NCBI GenBank assembly: GCA_003342895.1
Contig: PTFA01000035.1
Location: forward strand, 3,982,703 to 4,046,702
From: Casuarius casuarius
Lineage: Eukaryota > Chordata > Aves > Casuariiformes > Casuariidae
Direction: 5' to 3'
DNA length: 64,000 bases
Numbering within the stretch: the stretch's first letter is position 1; the number at the start of each line of letters is the position of its first letter. The notes under the pieces are model-generated. The model searched no databases, was not told where the DNA came from, and was given only the letters and a program-made list of their open reading frames with translations. Both the position numbers and the translations under genes were made by a program. Positions 26,131 through 37,955 of the stretch are shown in pieces.

Positions 26131-27376
26131 GGGTTGTGCTAAAGCTATGGGAAATGCAGTATGGTACTCCATATGGAATTATAATTCAGATCAGGCTTAA
26201 AACACCATTTCAGGAAAGGATATAGTACTTGCATTGTATCTAGAGTGCTTGTGAAAGGGTTTACAGATTCCATTAAGGAGTAGGTGAAATAATAATGAGC
26301 TAAGAAATTTTCACATCAGACGAAGTATTTGAACATAATGCGATTTCTTATTTGTCTTCTTGCAATGCTTATTTTTCATTGTAGCCACTTTTAATAGTGT
26401 TTAGTGCTTCTAGGTTTTTCCCATTTCACTATACACTGTACATTGATCAAAACCATTAAAAGGAGATTGTCTCTCAGATACTAAACATTTATAGCCATAG
26501 GAAACAATGGTCAATTAAGTACAGCTTGGAACAGGTATGAAAATTAGCTTTGTTGATCTTCCCTTACAGTCCTTCCTTAGGAAAGTGCTGCAATGTGTTT
26601 TGTAGTTATTTAGTTGCATTAGTGGTTGAGTTTGAGGCTTTTAACATGTTTTTCCCTAATACCTTTGGGAGATGGATAACTAAGATGTTGATATAATAAT
26701 GCAATATGCATACCGAGTGTAATTGTTTGAGAGGCAACGTATACTGTGGGGAAATACTGAATGGATCATGAAAGATGATGACCATTAGTTTTTTCTTTCA
26801 ACTGTTAAAACTAGCTTTAGGGTGTGTTCAGCTGTGATTTATGAAATTGTTTAGACTAACACCTTCTTTGATGTCTGTGATGTAGAGAAAAATGCTGAAA
26901 AGTATCATGATAAATGCACTTTCTTTTCACTTTTGGCAACCTCCATCTTCACCAATTAAATTTTCAAGTATTGTAGTGAGTGCTGGTAAAGAGCAGACAG
27001 ATACATTACTAGCATAGAGCAACAGATGGAAGACGTCATAAATAGAAGAAAATTATTTTGCTTTTCTTGAGTTTTCACGCATTTAAGCTTACAGAGAATT
27101 AATTATTATACAAAGTTAAATATTTACATCTTGATTTACATTAAAATACAGTTCTGAGTATTAGTTGTATAGATTATTTTGTTTAAAATATTAGGACACA
27201 AAAGGTATTTTCTAATAAAAATAAATGCTTCTCAATGCTATTTCAGCCTTCTTACAGAGTATCTTTAAGCTGCATTATGGTGGCAATAAGAAGATAATAG
27301 GGGAGAGCGGGAGGAACGATGGTGGGAGAAATATTAAGGCATGTAGCAGTGAAAGCCAATGACCCTTGTAGCCTCC

Positions 27377-27392
27377 AAAAAAAAAAAAAAAA
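27377..27392 (+). repeat. 16-base A run
   Basis: Homopolymer after a slightly GC-richer 100 bases. It could be the tail of a small retrocopy, but no parent RNA is recognised. Confidence 0.85.
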
Positions 27393-28850
27393 GTCGTATA
27401 TGACAATATGTAAATGGAACATAGCTGACATATTTAGAATGTTGCTTGCCTAATAATGGATATAAACCAGTTATATAAAAAGTAATGAAATATTTATAAT
27501 TCATGAGGAATAATACATCACAATTCCAATTATTCTGCTCTTAATTCTGACTGCTTCAGAATTGTAATTCTTGCAGCTTAAAAGTGATAAAAGAATGTTG
27601 GGCCTGGGACATTTAAAACCTTGAGAGATCAGAGTTGTAATCCCTTTCCGGTGTGTGAAATCTGGAAATCTTTTTTTGGGGGTGAGGGAATTATATCATA
27701 AAAAACCAACACCATACTGTTGACTTTTGTGTGCATGTACGTGTGTGATCAAACCTTTGTGTCACTGACTGAGAGAGGTAATGTAGTTTGCAAAACTGAG
27801 CGGCAAAGAACCTGCTGTCTTGATAAAGGAAACTAAAAACTCCTGTGTTTAGAAATCTGCAAGTGATTTTAGGAAGTATTTGCAGTTTTGCATTTTTTGC
27901 CTATTTGGGAGCTGACAAGGTTTTTAAGAAGAACCACATTGATAGAAGTACTGATGTGAATGATCACTGGGATTATTATTTCATACTATAAAGACTGAAA
28001 AATCAGGAAAGCTGATGTGGAGAAGCATATGAAACTAAGGCAGCTATCTGACATGGAAACATTTTTTATTGTTTTTTATTAAGAAAAATGCTTTAGTTAT
28101 TGTAGAAGGAAAACAAAAACAGTTAGGACTGACTTAAACTAAGAGTTGTATTTGGTCTGTTCTATCTAAATGACTCCACCTTTCCCCCAAAATGCAATGT
28201 TCACACATTTGCTGCTCTTAATTTTTAGCTCTATTAACTTGTTCCTATTGAGTGTGGGATTAAAAATCTTGATTTGTGTTTTTGTTGGCCAATTCTCCTT
28301 TCTCCTGAGCTTTCAAAGGGGGAAGCAAACCCCAGTGATAGGTCATCTAGATTGGTTGTGTGCCAGAGTTCCTTTGATAAAGTAGATTTTTGGAGGAGAG
28401 GTGGCTGTATGATGCTTGAGAAGATTACCAGTATAAATACAAAATAAAACTTTGAGCTGCCAAAAATATCTATAGCTAAAGAATGAGCCTTGCATTAGTA
28501 TGGAAGGGTTATTTCAAGCTTTTCCAAGGTTCATTAAGGCAGAGTGTGAATCAGAGTAATTTCAAAATTAGTGCATAACATAGTGAAAGAAAAAGATGTG
28601 GTCGTTTGTAGGATGTTTTTGTATTTTCTTCTCCCCTGCAAAGAATATAAGTAATTTTGAGTGAATAATAATGTTTTGTTTCTTCATGCTGGCGTTGTTT
28701 TCTTACCAATTAGCCTGATAAGTGCTTTATAGTTTTGTTGGGGTGGTGTAAGTTGCCAGAACTGAAAAGAAAATGCATAGCTTTGTAGCTGACTGTTTTT
28801 TTCCTTGTTTTTCTTCTTTTCATACAACTAGTTTTCTTTTGTTTTTCCAG

Positions 28851-28915
28851 GAGTGGCAGAACTCTATACAAAAGAACGCTGGCCTTGCCTTTATTGAGCT
28901 TGTCAATGAGGGAAG
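28851..28915 (+). CDS. LRBA: LRBA coding exon ([21 protein letters not shown])
   Basis: A 65-base exon: 21 codons plus two bases (AG) that join the G at 40730 to make arginine. The acceptor is a long pyrimidine tract ending TTTTTCCAG; the donor is GGAAG followed by GTAAGT. The peptide starts [25 protein letters not shown] fits my memory of LRBA, whereas NBEA has a different wording at this point. This is about where the conserved domain of unknown function upstream of the PH-BEACH module (Pfam DUF1088, by recall) begins. It is intact, with introns of 19.5 and 11.8 kb on either side. Confidence 0.96.
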
Positions 28916-31332
28916 GTAAGTCAATATTTGATAGCTCTTCTGTCCAAGCTTTCAGAAAGTTGTGTGGCTTGAGATTTAAATAATTTTTCTTTTTCTTATA
29001 TTGTTGATCCTGATTGTAGTTCTCTTTTTGTGTCAATTCCTTTGAGTTTTACGAGCTTACATTCACATTCTTTAGTACTTTTGTTTAGTTTCAATATTAA
29101 TTATGGCATTTTTCAGAATGTGGATGCTTTTTAGTATGATTAAATATTTCACTGATGAGCATGTCGTGGATTTTCTTTCTTTCTGTCCTCGTGCACTGGT
29201 TAACATTGATACTATAATTTATATTCAGCTAATATCTGGAGGAGGGGAATCGATATTTGGAAGGGATTTTAACCAGAAGTTGTCAGATAAGCCTTTGTCT
29301 CAAAAATTAGGTTTTGGTTTGCTCATTTATTTCCAATCTACCTCATAAAATAGAATGAAAGAGCTTTACTTTGAAGATACTAAAAAATTCTGTTAATATT
29401 ACCAATTCAGTTAAGTGTTCTATCAGTAATGATATGTGTGTATTTTACTGGGACTTACGGAAAATGACAGAGCAGGTGATGAGGCCATGCTCTTTGACTT
29501 GTAGTGACTACTCAGAACCATCAATATTTTCTTCATTAGGAATTGATTGTTGAGGCAGACTAAGAGCAATATTTACTTTTCCTAAAGGATTTTTTGAAGA
29601 TGTCTTAATGAGTTAGCTAAGGAGCATTATAAGAAAAGCCATTTTCTAAACCTAAATTCTGTTAGTAAGTAAGTTAAGCTAGTAAGGATCTCAATAGAAG
29701 ATCAATTTTACAGGATTAGGATAACTACTGAATGAAAAACAGAAGGTTTTTTTTGAGCATTGCTGAGATATATCACATAAACTAAAATGCTATATAAGTA
29801 TCTTTTTAACATTTTAGGACTGGGGAGAGTAGTTATTAGAGATTTTTTTCTTCCAAAATGTATAGATATTGTCAAGATAGGCCAAAGTAATGACCATTTT
29901 AATGGTTGTATTTGGGTTTATGGTAGGGGAAACACTGTTCTGAGGCAGAAAAAAACATTTCGCTACTAGTCTTGATCCCAAGGGCCAAGGTAAAGTAACA
30001 AGGGTGTTCAGTTACAGTGTTAAGATCTAGCCTATAGTTGTTTCTTATTATGTGAGGCTGACCTGTGTTGACCTCACTTATAAAGTGCCTGCTGTGAATT
30101 TGGCCCTTGATTAATGTTTTATTAGCACAGATAATGCAGAGATCCCCCACACATGTAAACCACAATGGAAGGTTCATCTGAGTAAGATGATTATCATTAA
30201 CAAATCCGTTACTGAGACTGAGCTGCAAGCAGCAGTTCCTGTAGTAGTTATTCTGCTTGTCCAGGTCAAGTTTTCAGAGAGCATTCTGTCTGTAAAGGTG
30301 TTCGGGATTGACTGTTTTCTTTGATAAACCTACACTGCCCATCACAGGCACAAATGGAATCACTCCCCCACCTCCATCAACATCAATAACTTATGGGCTA
30401 GCCTTAGCAAAGCGGTTGTCTCAGGGACAGATGATCCCTTGAAAACTGAAAAGTGTGGTTTTGGTTAGCAGAAAATATCTAAGTAACTGTTACTTCATTT
30501 TGTTCCTGACTCATATAGCAGAGGTTTTTTTAAAAAAAGCAGGAACACAACTATCATTACAGGGAGAAGGGATTCAATTCTTAAATATGCCTCCTTTTAT
30601 CTAGGTCTTTTCCTCCATTGCTATTTACAGGATCATTTAAAGTTATTGCTGAATTGGTGGTGCTTTGGGATTTTTCAACGTTTGCTAAAATGAAACCGTT
30701 ATCCCTCATATGGCATGGGCTACATTCCAGAGCTACTCTTTTCTTCTCTCTTTACAGGTTGCACATTATTTTTCTTGCACATGTACTTGCTCTGTACTAA
30801 AACATTCCAAGTTATATATTTTTATTGTATTTGTTATCATTTTATGTATTTTTGCCATAATGTTATAATCTTAGCAACTCTAAGACCTCAAATTCTTTAA
30901 TTATAACTTAAAAAGGGAAATAGCTAAATGACACTGGTGTAGACTTCAACGGCATAATCACATAATAATAGATTAATTTTTTAATTCTTTCCCATACTGT
31001 ATAATCTGTCTAAAAGACAAGGTGGTTGTAGAGAGGACAGTACTGACTTGCAGGAAGTAAGTACTGAGAATATCTGTGGGGTACCACAGTGTGTGTAGTG
31101 TTAGAATGAATATGAAATTAAGGGCTGGAAGAACTGCCTGGAGTTTGTGGAATCACAGAATTGCTATTGTCTGCTTTCCTGGTGGAAAAAGGCTTAGTCA
31201 TCCCGTAATCTTTGTAGAGCAGGATTTTATTCCTGATGTTTATTACTCATTTTTGGACTAGTTTTAAGGATATCGAAGGATGTAGCTTCTTTTAATCTGA
31301 AGTGTATTCTGAATATTATATGGCCAATAAGA

Positions 31333-31354
31333 CACCTAGAAATATTTCTAGGTG
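31333..31354. repeat. Perfect 22-bp palindrome
   Basis: The arms CACCTAGAAAT and ATTTCTAGGTG are exact reverse complements with no spacer. A second hairpin lies 13 bases downstream. Confidence 0.95.
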
Positions 31355-31367
31355 AGAAAGATTTCCT

Positions 31368-31389
31368 AGAAGAGATCTAAATCTCTTCT
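31368..31389. repeat. 9-bp perfect hairpin with 4-base loop
   Basis: The arms AGAAGAGAT and ATCTCTTCT flank the loop CTAA. It lies just after the 22-bp palindrome. Confidence 0.95.
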
Positions 31390-31878
31390 TATAGTTGCTT
31401 TCAAAAGTATTTTTTGCTCTTATGTGAAAGGTATAAATGTGCCTCTCTACCTCATGCCAGGTGAAAGTTTTATGTTTAGGCTTGCCATGTTTTGGTTAGG
31501 ATTCCTTGAACAGAAAATATATGCAGAAAATGTGCCTCTGGGACTTACAAGGTCTGCTCTGTGCATGTACTGTATTCAGGATGTATTGGGCTGAATGCTT
31601 GTTTATGAGTCACTAATACTCTACATATAATTGCTGCATGTCACTAATGTGCTACACATATAGTTGCTCCTAAGTTTCCCAGGTATGTCAGGTTCACTGC
31701 AGACATATAGCAGAACTGATTTGTACATACTCAGTCAAATTCTAGATTTTGAGAACTGAAAAAATCTCCAGGCAGGCAACTAGTATGGGAAAATACAGAA
31801 CAGTAAACCTACCTGTATTTGAAGAACACAAGTGAAGCCTTTTGAAGGCCAGGAGACGAGCTTAGGGGTTTTTTTCTT

Positions 31879-31976
31879 AAAAAACAAACAAACAAACAGA
31901 AACAAACACAAAAAAACCCCCAAAAACAAAAAAAAACCCCAACACCCCCCCCCCCCCAAAAAAAAACCCCCCAAAA
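31879..31976. repeat. A/C low-complexity tract with C13 run
   Basis: About 100 bases of A and C only, apart from one G in the early (CAAA)n part, including 13 C at 31945-31957 and four further C runs of four or more. The minus strand has at least four G runs and could form a G-quadruplex. It creates shadow open frames on both strands. Confidence 0.9.
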
Positions 31977-32477
31977 CTCTAGAGAAACAAGAAGGTACTG
32001 AATGTGTTAAGTGAAATGCTAAAGTAGCAGGTATTGGAAAATCACATCTTCTTGTGTGTGAAAGGGAAGTGAGTTTCAAAACAATACTATGTTGAACATG
32101 AATCTGTTTTTAATAAAAATAGTATTATTCACTATTATTTATAATGTCTGGGAATACTACTAATGCTCTTTGAAATCTTGTTACAAATTTGCCTGTACCC
32201 ACTGCTGTCCAATGTACAGTGTCATGTGTGCAGCAGAGGTATAGATTGTGAAACATTTCCCTTACCCTGTTGAACTGCCATCTGCTGCCAGTCTCAATTT
32301 CAGTCTTTGTACTTGCCTTTTACCTTTGGGTTCACCTTTCGGGGTAGTCTTTATCAGAGCCTAAACCCAAGAGCTCACAGATGACAGCAAGTTCATTCAC
32401 TAGAGCTCTCCTTTTGGTGCGACTGGTTAGCTCTTGTTCCCAGTCCCCTCCTTTGATGGCTTCCAAGGTGTCCAGGC

Positions 32478-32516
32478 ATATATATATGTGTGTGTGTGTA
32501 TGTGTATATATATGTA
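32478..32516. repeat. AT/GT microsatellite
   Basis: Alternating (TA)n and (TG)n blocks. Confidence 0.9.
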
Positions 32517-35500
32517 TTTTATCTTTCAGCTTGAAACTAATCATGTTTCCTCCTTATGCAGAAGATTGTCAAGCTATTTTTCTGAACTGGGAAAAAAGCT
32601 TTGTTTTACTTCCTTGGGTGTACAAATATTTCTTTGTTAGACTGTTATTTCCTCTACTTGACTAGTTAGCAAACAACTCCTTGGCTCCGTGAAGGTTAAA
32701 ACTCTCTCCTGTCGCTTTGATTCATTAGCACATTTTAGTGTGAAACATCTCTTATGCTAGACCTTATTTTCTGTATCAGTCAGTGCACTAACAAACGTAC
32801 TCGTGCCTGAGACTAGGCATGACAGTTATTATCCCCTTTGGGGTGATAATGGGTTTGGCATGGCAGGGGTTGAGGGATCAGTCTCCTAAGCATGCCGCAG
32901 CAATTATTCTTTCAGACTTTCAGTTGAAGAGACTCTTGGACATGCTTAGCGTTAATTTTCCCAAACACACACAGTTTTCTTAGTCATCCAAAGATTTAGA
33001 TGATTTGTTCAATACATACATGTTTATGCATCTGTAAGTGAACACTGGGAGACTAGTTGCTTTAAAAAACTCTCACATAAGCATAGTTTGGTTAAAAGAA
33101 AACCTCATTAAATTAACAGAATATGTGTAAAATTTCCTTCCCATTGCCATTCCCCTTTCAAATCATCCAACAAAACAAACAAGCCAAAACCCAAGGATTC
33201 ACAAATATATGCAGGAGAAGCAGAACTAATAAACTTTGTTTTTCTGTGGCGTTTTTCTTAAGGCTAGATCCTCTGTTGGCTAATAAAAATTCTCCTCCCA
33301 TATTGGAGGATTCTCCTTCTATATTGGATTTTCTGGCTTTCAGTAAAGTTCAGCTCCATTTTCTTTTTACAGGACACTTGCAAGGAGTTTTTTCTTCTGC
33401 TGGATGTAAAACTTGTCTATAATTAGTATTTTGGGGGAAACTTGAACCTTCTATTAAAAAGATTGGTTGGAATTATCCATTGAATTACAAAGCTGCTGGG
33501 AGAAGGAGCGAAGCAGACAGCATACAAACCGAATATTTTTAAAAAGTAAAAATACCCCCCAACCAACAAAACCCCAAACCTTTCCAGAAATAAGTAGTTG
33601 TAACTGATGGTATTACCCCAATACATAACATCTGGTGGTATAAAAACAGCAATGCTATAATCAGGTATTGCTATAGCATTTTTTAAAGAAAGAACTGCGC
33701 TGAGAGTATTTCAACATATGTCACCTGCTGTTCCTTCTCTTAAATTGTATATATTACTCTTGACTGGTCATAGGTGCAAATATTTTTTAATATTGAAATA
33801 GTTGGCAATCAAACTAGTTGGCCAATTACCTACACACTTTCCTAACAGAAAATAGGGGACAGATGTAGGCTGCTCTGTTCAGTTGCCTTTCACTTGCAAT
33901 AGTGCGGTCACTCTCAAAGAATGAATGTTAGAGAATGTGTTGCCATAGAAGCAACTACTGTGATGGAAAACAGTTAGAAAAATATAGCTATTAATGAAAA
34001 AATGGATGATAACTGACACACTTATGCCTTTGTGCATAATTGACCAAAAAAACTCAGAAAAAAAAAGATAAATGTAGTCATGTCCAAACTAGAATTGATT
34101 ACCACCAGTCTGCTTCCCTTATTGCAGCCTCTGTCTTGAGCTTTTGATAATGTAGGATCTGCGCTTCAGTCTTGTTTTGTAAGACAAAAAAGTGTTCTCC
34201 ACATTTCCGTGCTTTTTAACAACCTATTCTGTGTAAGTGGTAGGTTTTGTAAAAGGGGATTTTGATGATTTATATTCCAAGTTTTTATTTTTATTGTTTT
34301 GTTGGTTTCATAGTAGAAGCGGCCTTGTTAATGCCTGAATCTGAACCACAAAAGATGATTAGGCTAGACACTAAACAGCATTTAAAATGTGCTGAAAATT
34401 AGAAATTACAGCCTGGATATCAGTCAAAGAGGTGGATAAGTGATTTGAGTTAGGCTTTTCAACATTACGTGATTTTGTGTGTGTGCATGTGCACGCTGAG
34501 ATATTATGTGACATACACAACCATCTTTAAAACTATTTTTTATTTCACTGAGTTTTGTTTGATCATCTCTACATGGATTTAAATTGCATCATCTTCATGT
34601 AACTGGAAACATGAATTATGTTGCAACTTAATGATTAAGCAGAAACATTTTGGGTAGAACTATATCTTAATGGTTAAAAATTCATGTAAGCTTTTATCAT
34701 CAGAGATGCTAGTAACTTTGGAGTGTATGTATGTGAAAAAGGTGGATTTTGCTTTAGGGAATATGTCATTCATTTGCTGGTTCTATTAAAAAAAATCATA
34801 AACCACTTTTGCCTGAGAATTCTTAAATATTTTTTATATAAAACACTTTTAAAACATAAATTAGTGCAAGAGTAACAACAGCATATTTATACTACACTCA
34901 GTGTGTATTCAGGGATTTTACTATTATGATTTTCAAAAATAATCTATCATACAGTCATACCCAGATGTGAACAAAATCTCATGTTAATTCTCACTACACT
35001 TTAGTATGTTTTAAGTAGCTATCCAAGATTAGAAAATACTGGATTGGTGTATCTCCTCCTAGCTGCCCTTTCAGAGTGCTCTTAAGGTTTATTCTGTTGC
35101 GCATCCAATACAGCTTTTTGGTGGCTCCGCATTGCTTCATTGCTTTTTTTTTTCTCCCCCCTCTGCTACTTTAAGAGGAATAAATGTGTTCAAAGGTTTA
35201 GGACCTTATGGACTTGTCTATATTTTTTGATGATTGAACAGCATATCTGTAAAGTATCCTTGTTCTACAAAGCAATTGTATAATGTTCTGGCAGTAATAA
35301 TTCCAACACTTAGCACATTGAGCAATCAGATACCATAAAAGATAGAGTGTATCCAATTATAAAACATATCTCCTTTTGAAATAAGAGAGTCTCTTATATG
35401 CTAGGTTTATGAGGAGTACAAGTAGGAAAGCTTACCTTTATCCTCCTTTCCTGGCTATCTCCGAGTTCTCTGTTATGGCAGCGTCTGGAATATTCATAAT

Positions 35501-37911
35501 CCCTCTCTGCAATACTTTGAGAGATTTATCACCAAACAGTTGTAAATGTCACCTATAAAGCTTTTGCTATATTTTTACTGAAATTGATAATTGTTGGATG
35601 TCAGAAATACTAACCCAGAATGTATCCATCTCTGACTTTTTCTTCTAATGCATATCTTTTCTGTTCCACTTTTTTCCTCTTATACCTTCTCCTGTTTGCT
35701 TATTGTGTGGAGAAGCTTGAGTTATCTGAGCATTCAGCAGTTGGGTGTCAGAGTAAAAAGTTTTTCATTTTCATGTTCTCATAGCTTTCTTTTCCAGCAC
35801 AATAAAAATCCAAATATCTAATCTGTTTGGCTGGGACTCCATCTCTCAATGGTTTAGCACTTCATTCCTGACCTGGCAAAGTGTGCAAGTATGTATTTAA
35901 CTTCCAGCATCGGATCAGTCCCATTGCTTATTTTTACTAGACTGCTCATCTTTTCAAAGTTGCTCATATGATGAAATGTTTTATTCCAGAAAAAAGTGCT
36001 TAGGCAAACAAAGAAGAATCTGTTTGAGACCTTGAATGTGATGTGCAATGAAGGCAGACGAGTAGGCCTGGTATTCTGTAGTCCCTGGTCTTCACATATA
36101 GATACTGTGGTTGAACCACTGCATAACATGTCCACCCTCACTTGAAGCACACCTCTTCTCCTGTTGAGGATTACAAAAACGTTAATTCAATAACTTTTCT
36201 GTAAATAAAGCCAAAGCCAAGGTGGATCTTTCAAGGAAGGGGTGTAGATCACCACATTCAGCAGCATCTTGTAATTAAGAACACTGACAAATTTAGACAT
36301 TAACAGGCATGTGAGATTATTAATATGAGAAGGCAGACGTGGTCCTTGGGTATGTATACAGGGATTATGAAACATAAGCAAGAAGAATATTAAACTGAAG
36401 TTTTTCTTTCAGTTTGGGTGCACATACTTCAAAGAAGGTGAAAAACTCAGTCTATTTAAGAGGTGAAAAGCTGTCTTTTTGTCTTGAAAAAAAGTATTTA
36501 TTTAGGGAAGTAGTTTTGGACAGATTTTTTTATTTAACAGAAAGAGGACTAAGATCTAGTTGTTGGAAGAAAAACAGGCTAACAGCAGACAATAAATAGA
36601 GTTTTTTAAAAATTGACAGTAATTATTACAAAAAATTCTTTTTGGGGGAACATGGAATAAAATCTCTTCACATCTTTTTAAAAGGGGGGGGGTCATCTTT
36701 CTGAAAGCTATTTTGTAGCTCAAACTGAAGGTACAGATTTTATGGAGAAACTACTTTGGGGGAAAATGTGCATGATCAGTTTTGTGTAGGAGACCAGAAG
36801 GAACGATTATGATTCTTTAAATCTGTAAAGTGTACTTACTGCCTTAATGAGGAGAACTGGATTTTTCTAAGTTTGTCATTTCTACTTTAGAAGAAAGCGT
36901 TTCCTTCTCCTAAACTTACCTGATCTATTTAATACAGTTTATAGCCATTCATATATGCACAAAACATGTTTTATGTAGTTTAGAGTTGAACTAATACTTT
37001 TGAAAGAGTGAGATTTTTGTTTTTGCCTCAGTAGTGATCTTAGCAGTTGTTTCTTGTGCAAGCAGTGGGCTACACATTAGGAAATTTGTGTTCAACAATG
37101 TTTTTGTTGTCTCGAATGGAATAGAAATAGCTGCCAAGGTTCTCAAAATTGGTGTCCGGAAGTAGATGATTAAAGCTTCATTTAGGCATCTAAGGAGAGG
37201 TATGTTAATTTGTAGAGATGCTGAGAGCTTGTATTTGCCTTTAATTTTTTAATAATAATTGGGTTGCACCTCTGTTAGATCATGCCACCATTACATATAT
37301 GTATAAATATATATTTAGCTGGCTAAGTTCAACATGGCGGTAAAGTCAAAGCATAAACCTGAGTATTCTTTTTTGTGTATGTATTTCTCTGAGACAAAAT
37401 CCAAATGAATCCAAATGAAACCTAGATAATGATAAAACTTGAATTGTTATTAAAATGATATAGGCATTATTAGAAGAAAGTGAAACTATGCATATGCCGT
37501 ATTTGGAAAAGGTGACTGAAAACAGATTGAAATTTGCTCTTTGAGGTTCTTGAAGGTAAATAATGAACACAATTGTCATATGGTATAAACCATTACATTA
37601 TCTTATATAGGCCTCACTTACATTAGTAAATAGTCTTTATCCTTACCTCCTGAAGACCTGTAGAGGCTGAATTTTGCAATTTGTGGTAAGAGAAGTAATT
37701 GTATAGTAATTGATACATAATAATATGAAGCTTCTAAATTTACATGAAAACAGATTGAAGTTACTGATACATGCTCAAGCTAAGCTCAGACTTTTCCTTA
37801 GTTCTTAGCCTTAAGAATTTTTGGCTGCCAAAATGACAAATGCAACTAGGAAATATCTACAAAGTCATATTTTTAAGAATACGTTATTTGTTGTGGAAGC
37901 TTTTTTTTTTT

Positions 37912-37955
37912 ACGTGTGTGTATATATATATGTGTGTCTATATATGTATATATAA
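37912..37955. repeat. AT/GT microsatellite after T run
   Basis: A T run ending at 37911 is followed by GTGTGTATATATATATGTGTG-type repeats. Confidence 0.9.

Larger units (their letters stand above)
9355..28850 (+). other. LRBA: Large LRBA intron (19.5 kb)
   Basis: The intron runs from donor GTGAGG to acceptor TTTTTCCAG. The protein reads straight across it (LLCSQ to EWQNS), so no constitutive exon is missing. It holds AC and AT/GT microsatellites, homopolymer runs, SINE-like remnants near 16.23 and 19.8 kb, CR1-like fragments at about 25.04-25.11 and 25.5-26.1 kb, a 22-bp tandem duplication at 17479-17522, and one ambiguous base (n) at 18718. Open frames of 60-110 codons occur on both strands, but none has recognisable domains. 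The rest looks like ordinary unique intron sequence. Confidence 0.82.

Noticed and set aside
37130..37230. Possible old sauropsid repeat (wording near 'catttaggcatctaaggaga')
   Set aside because: The match to the recalled pattern is too short and diverged to call.
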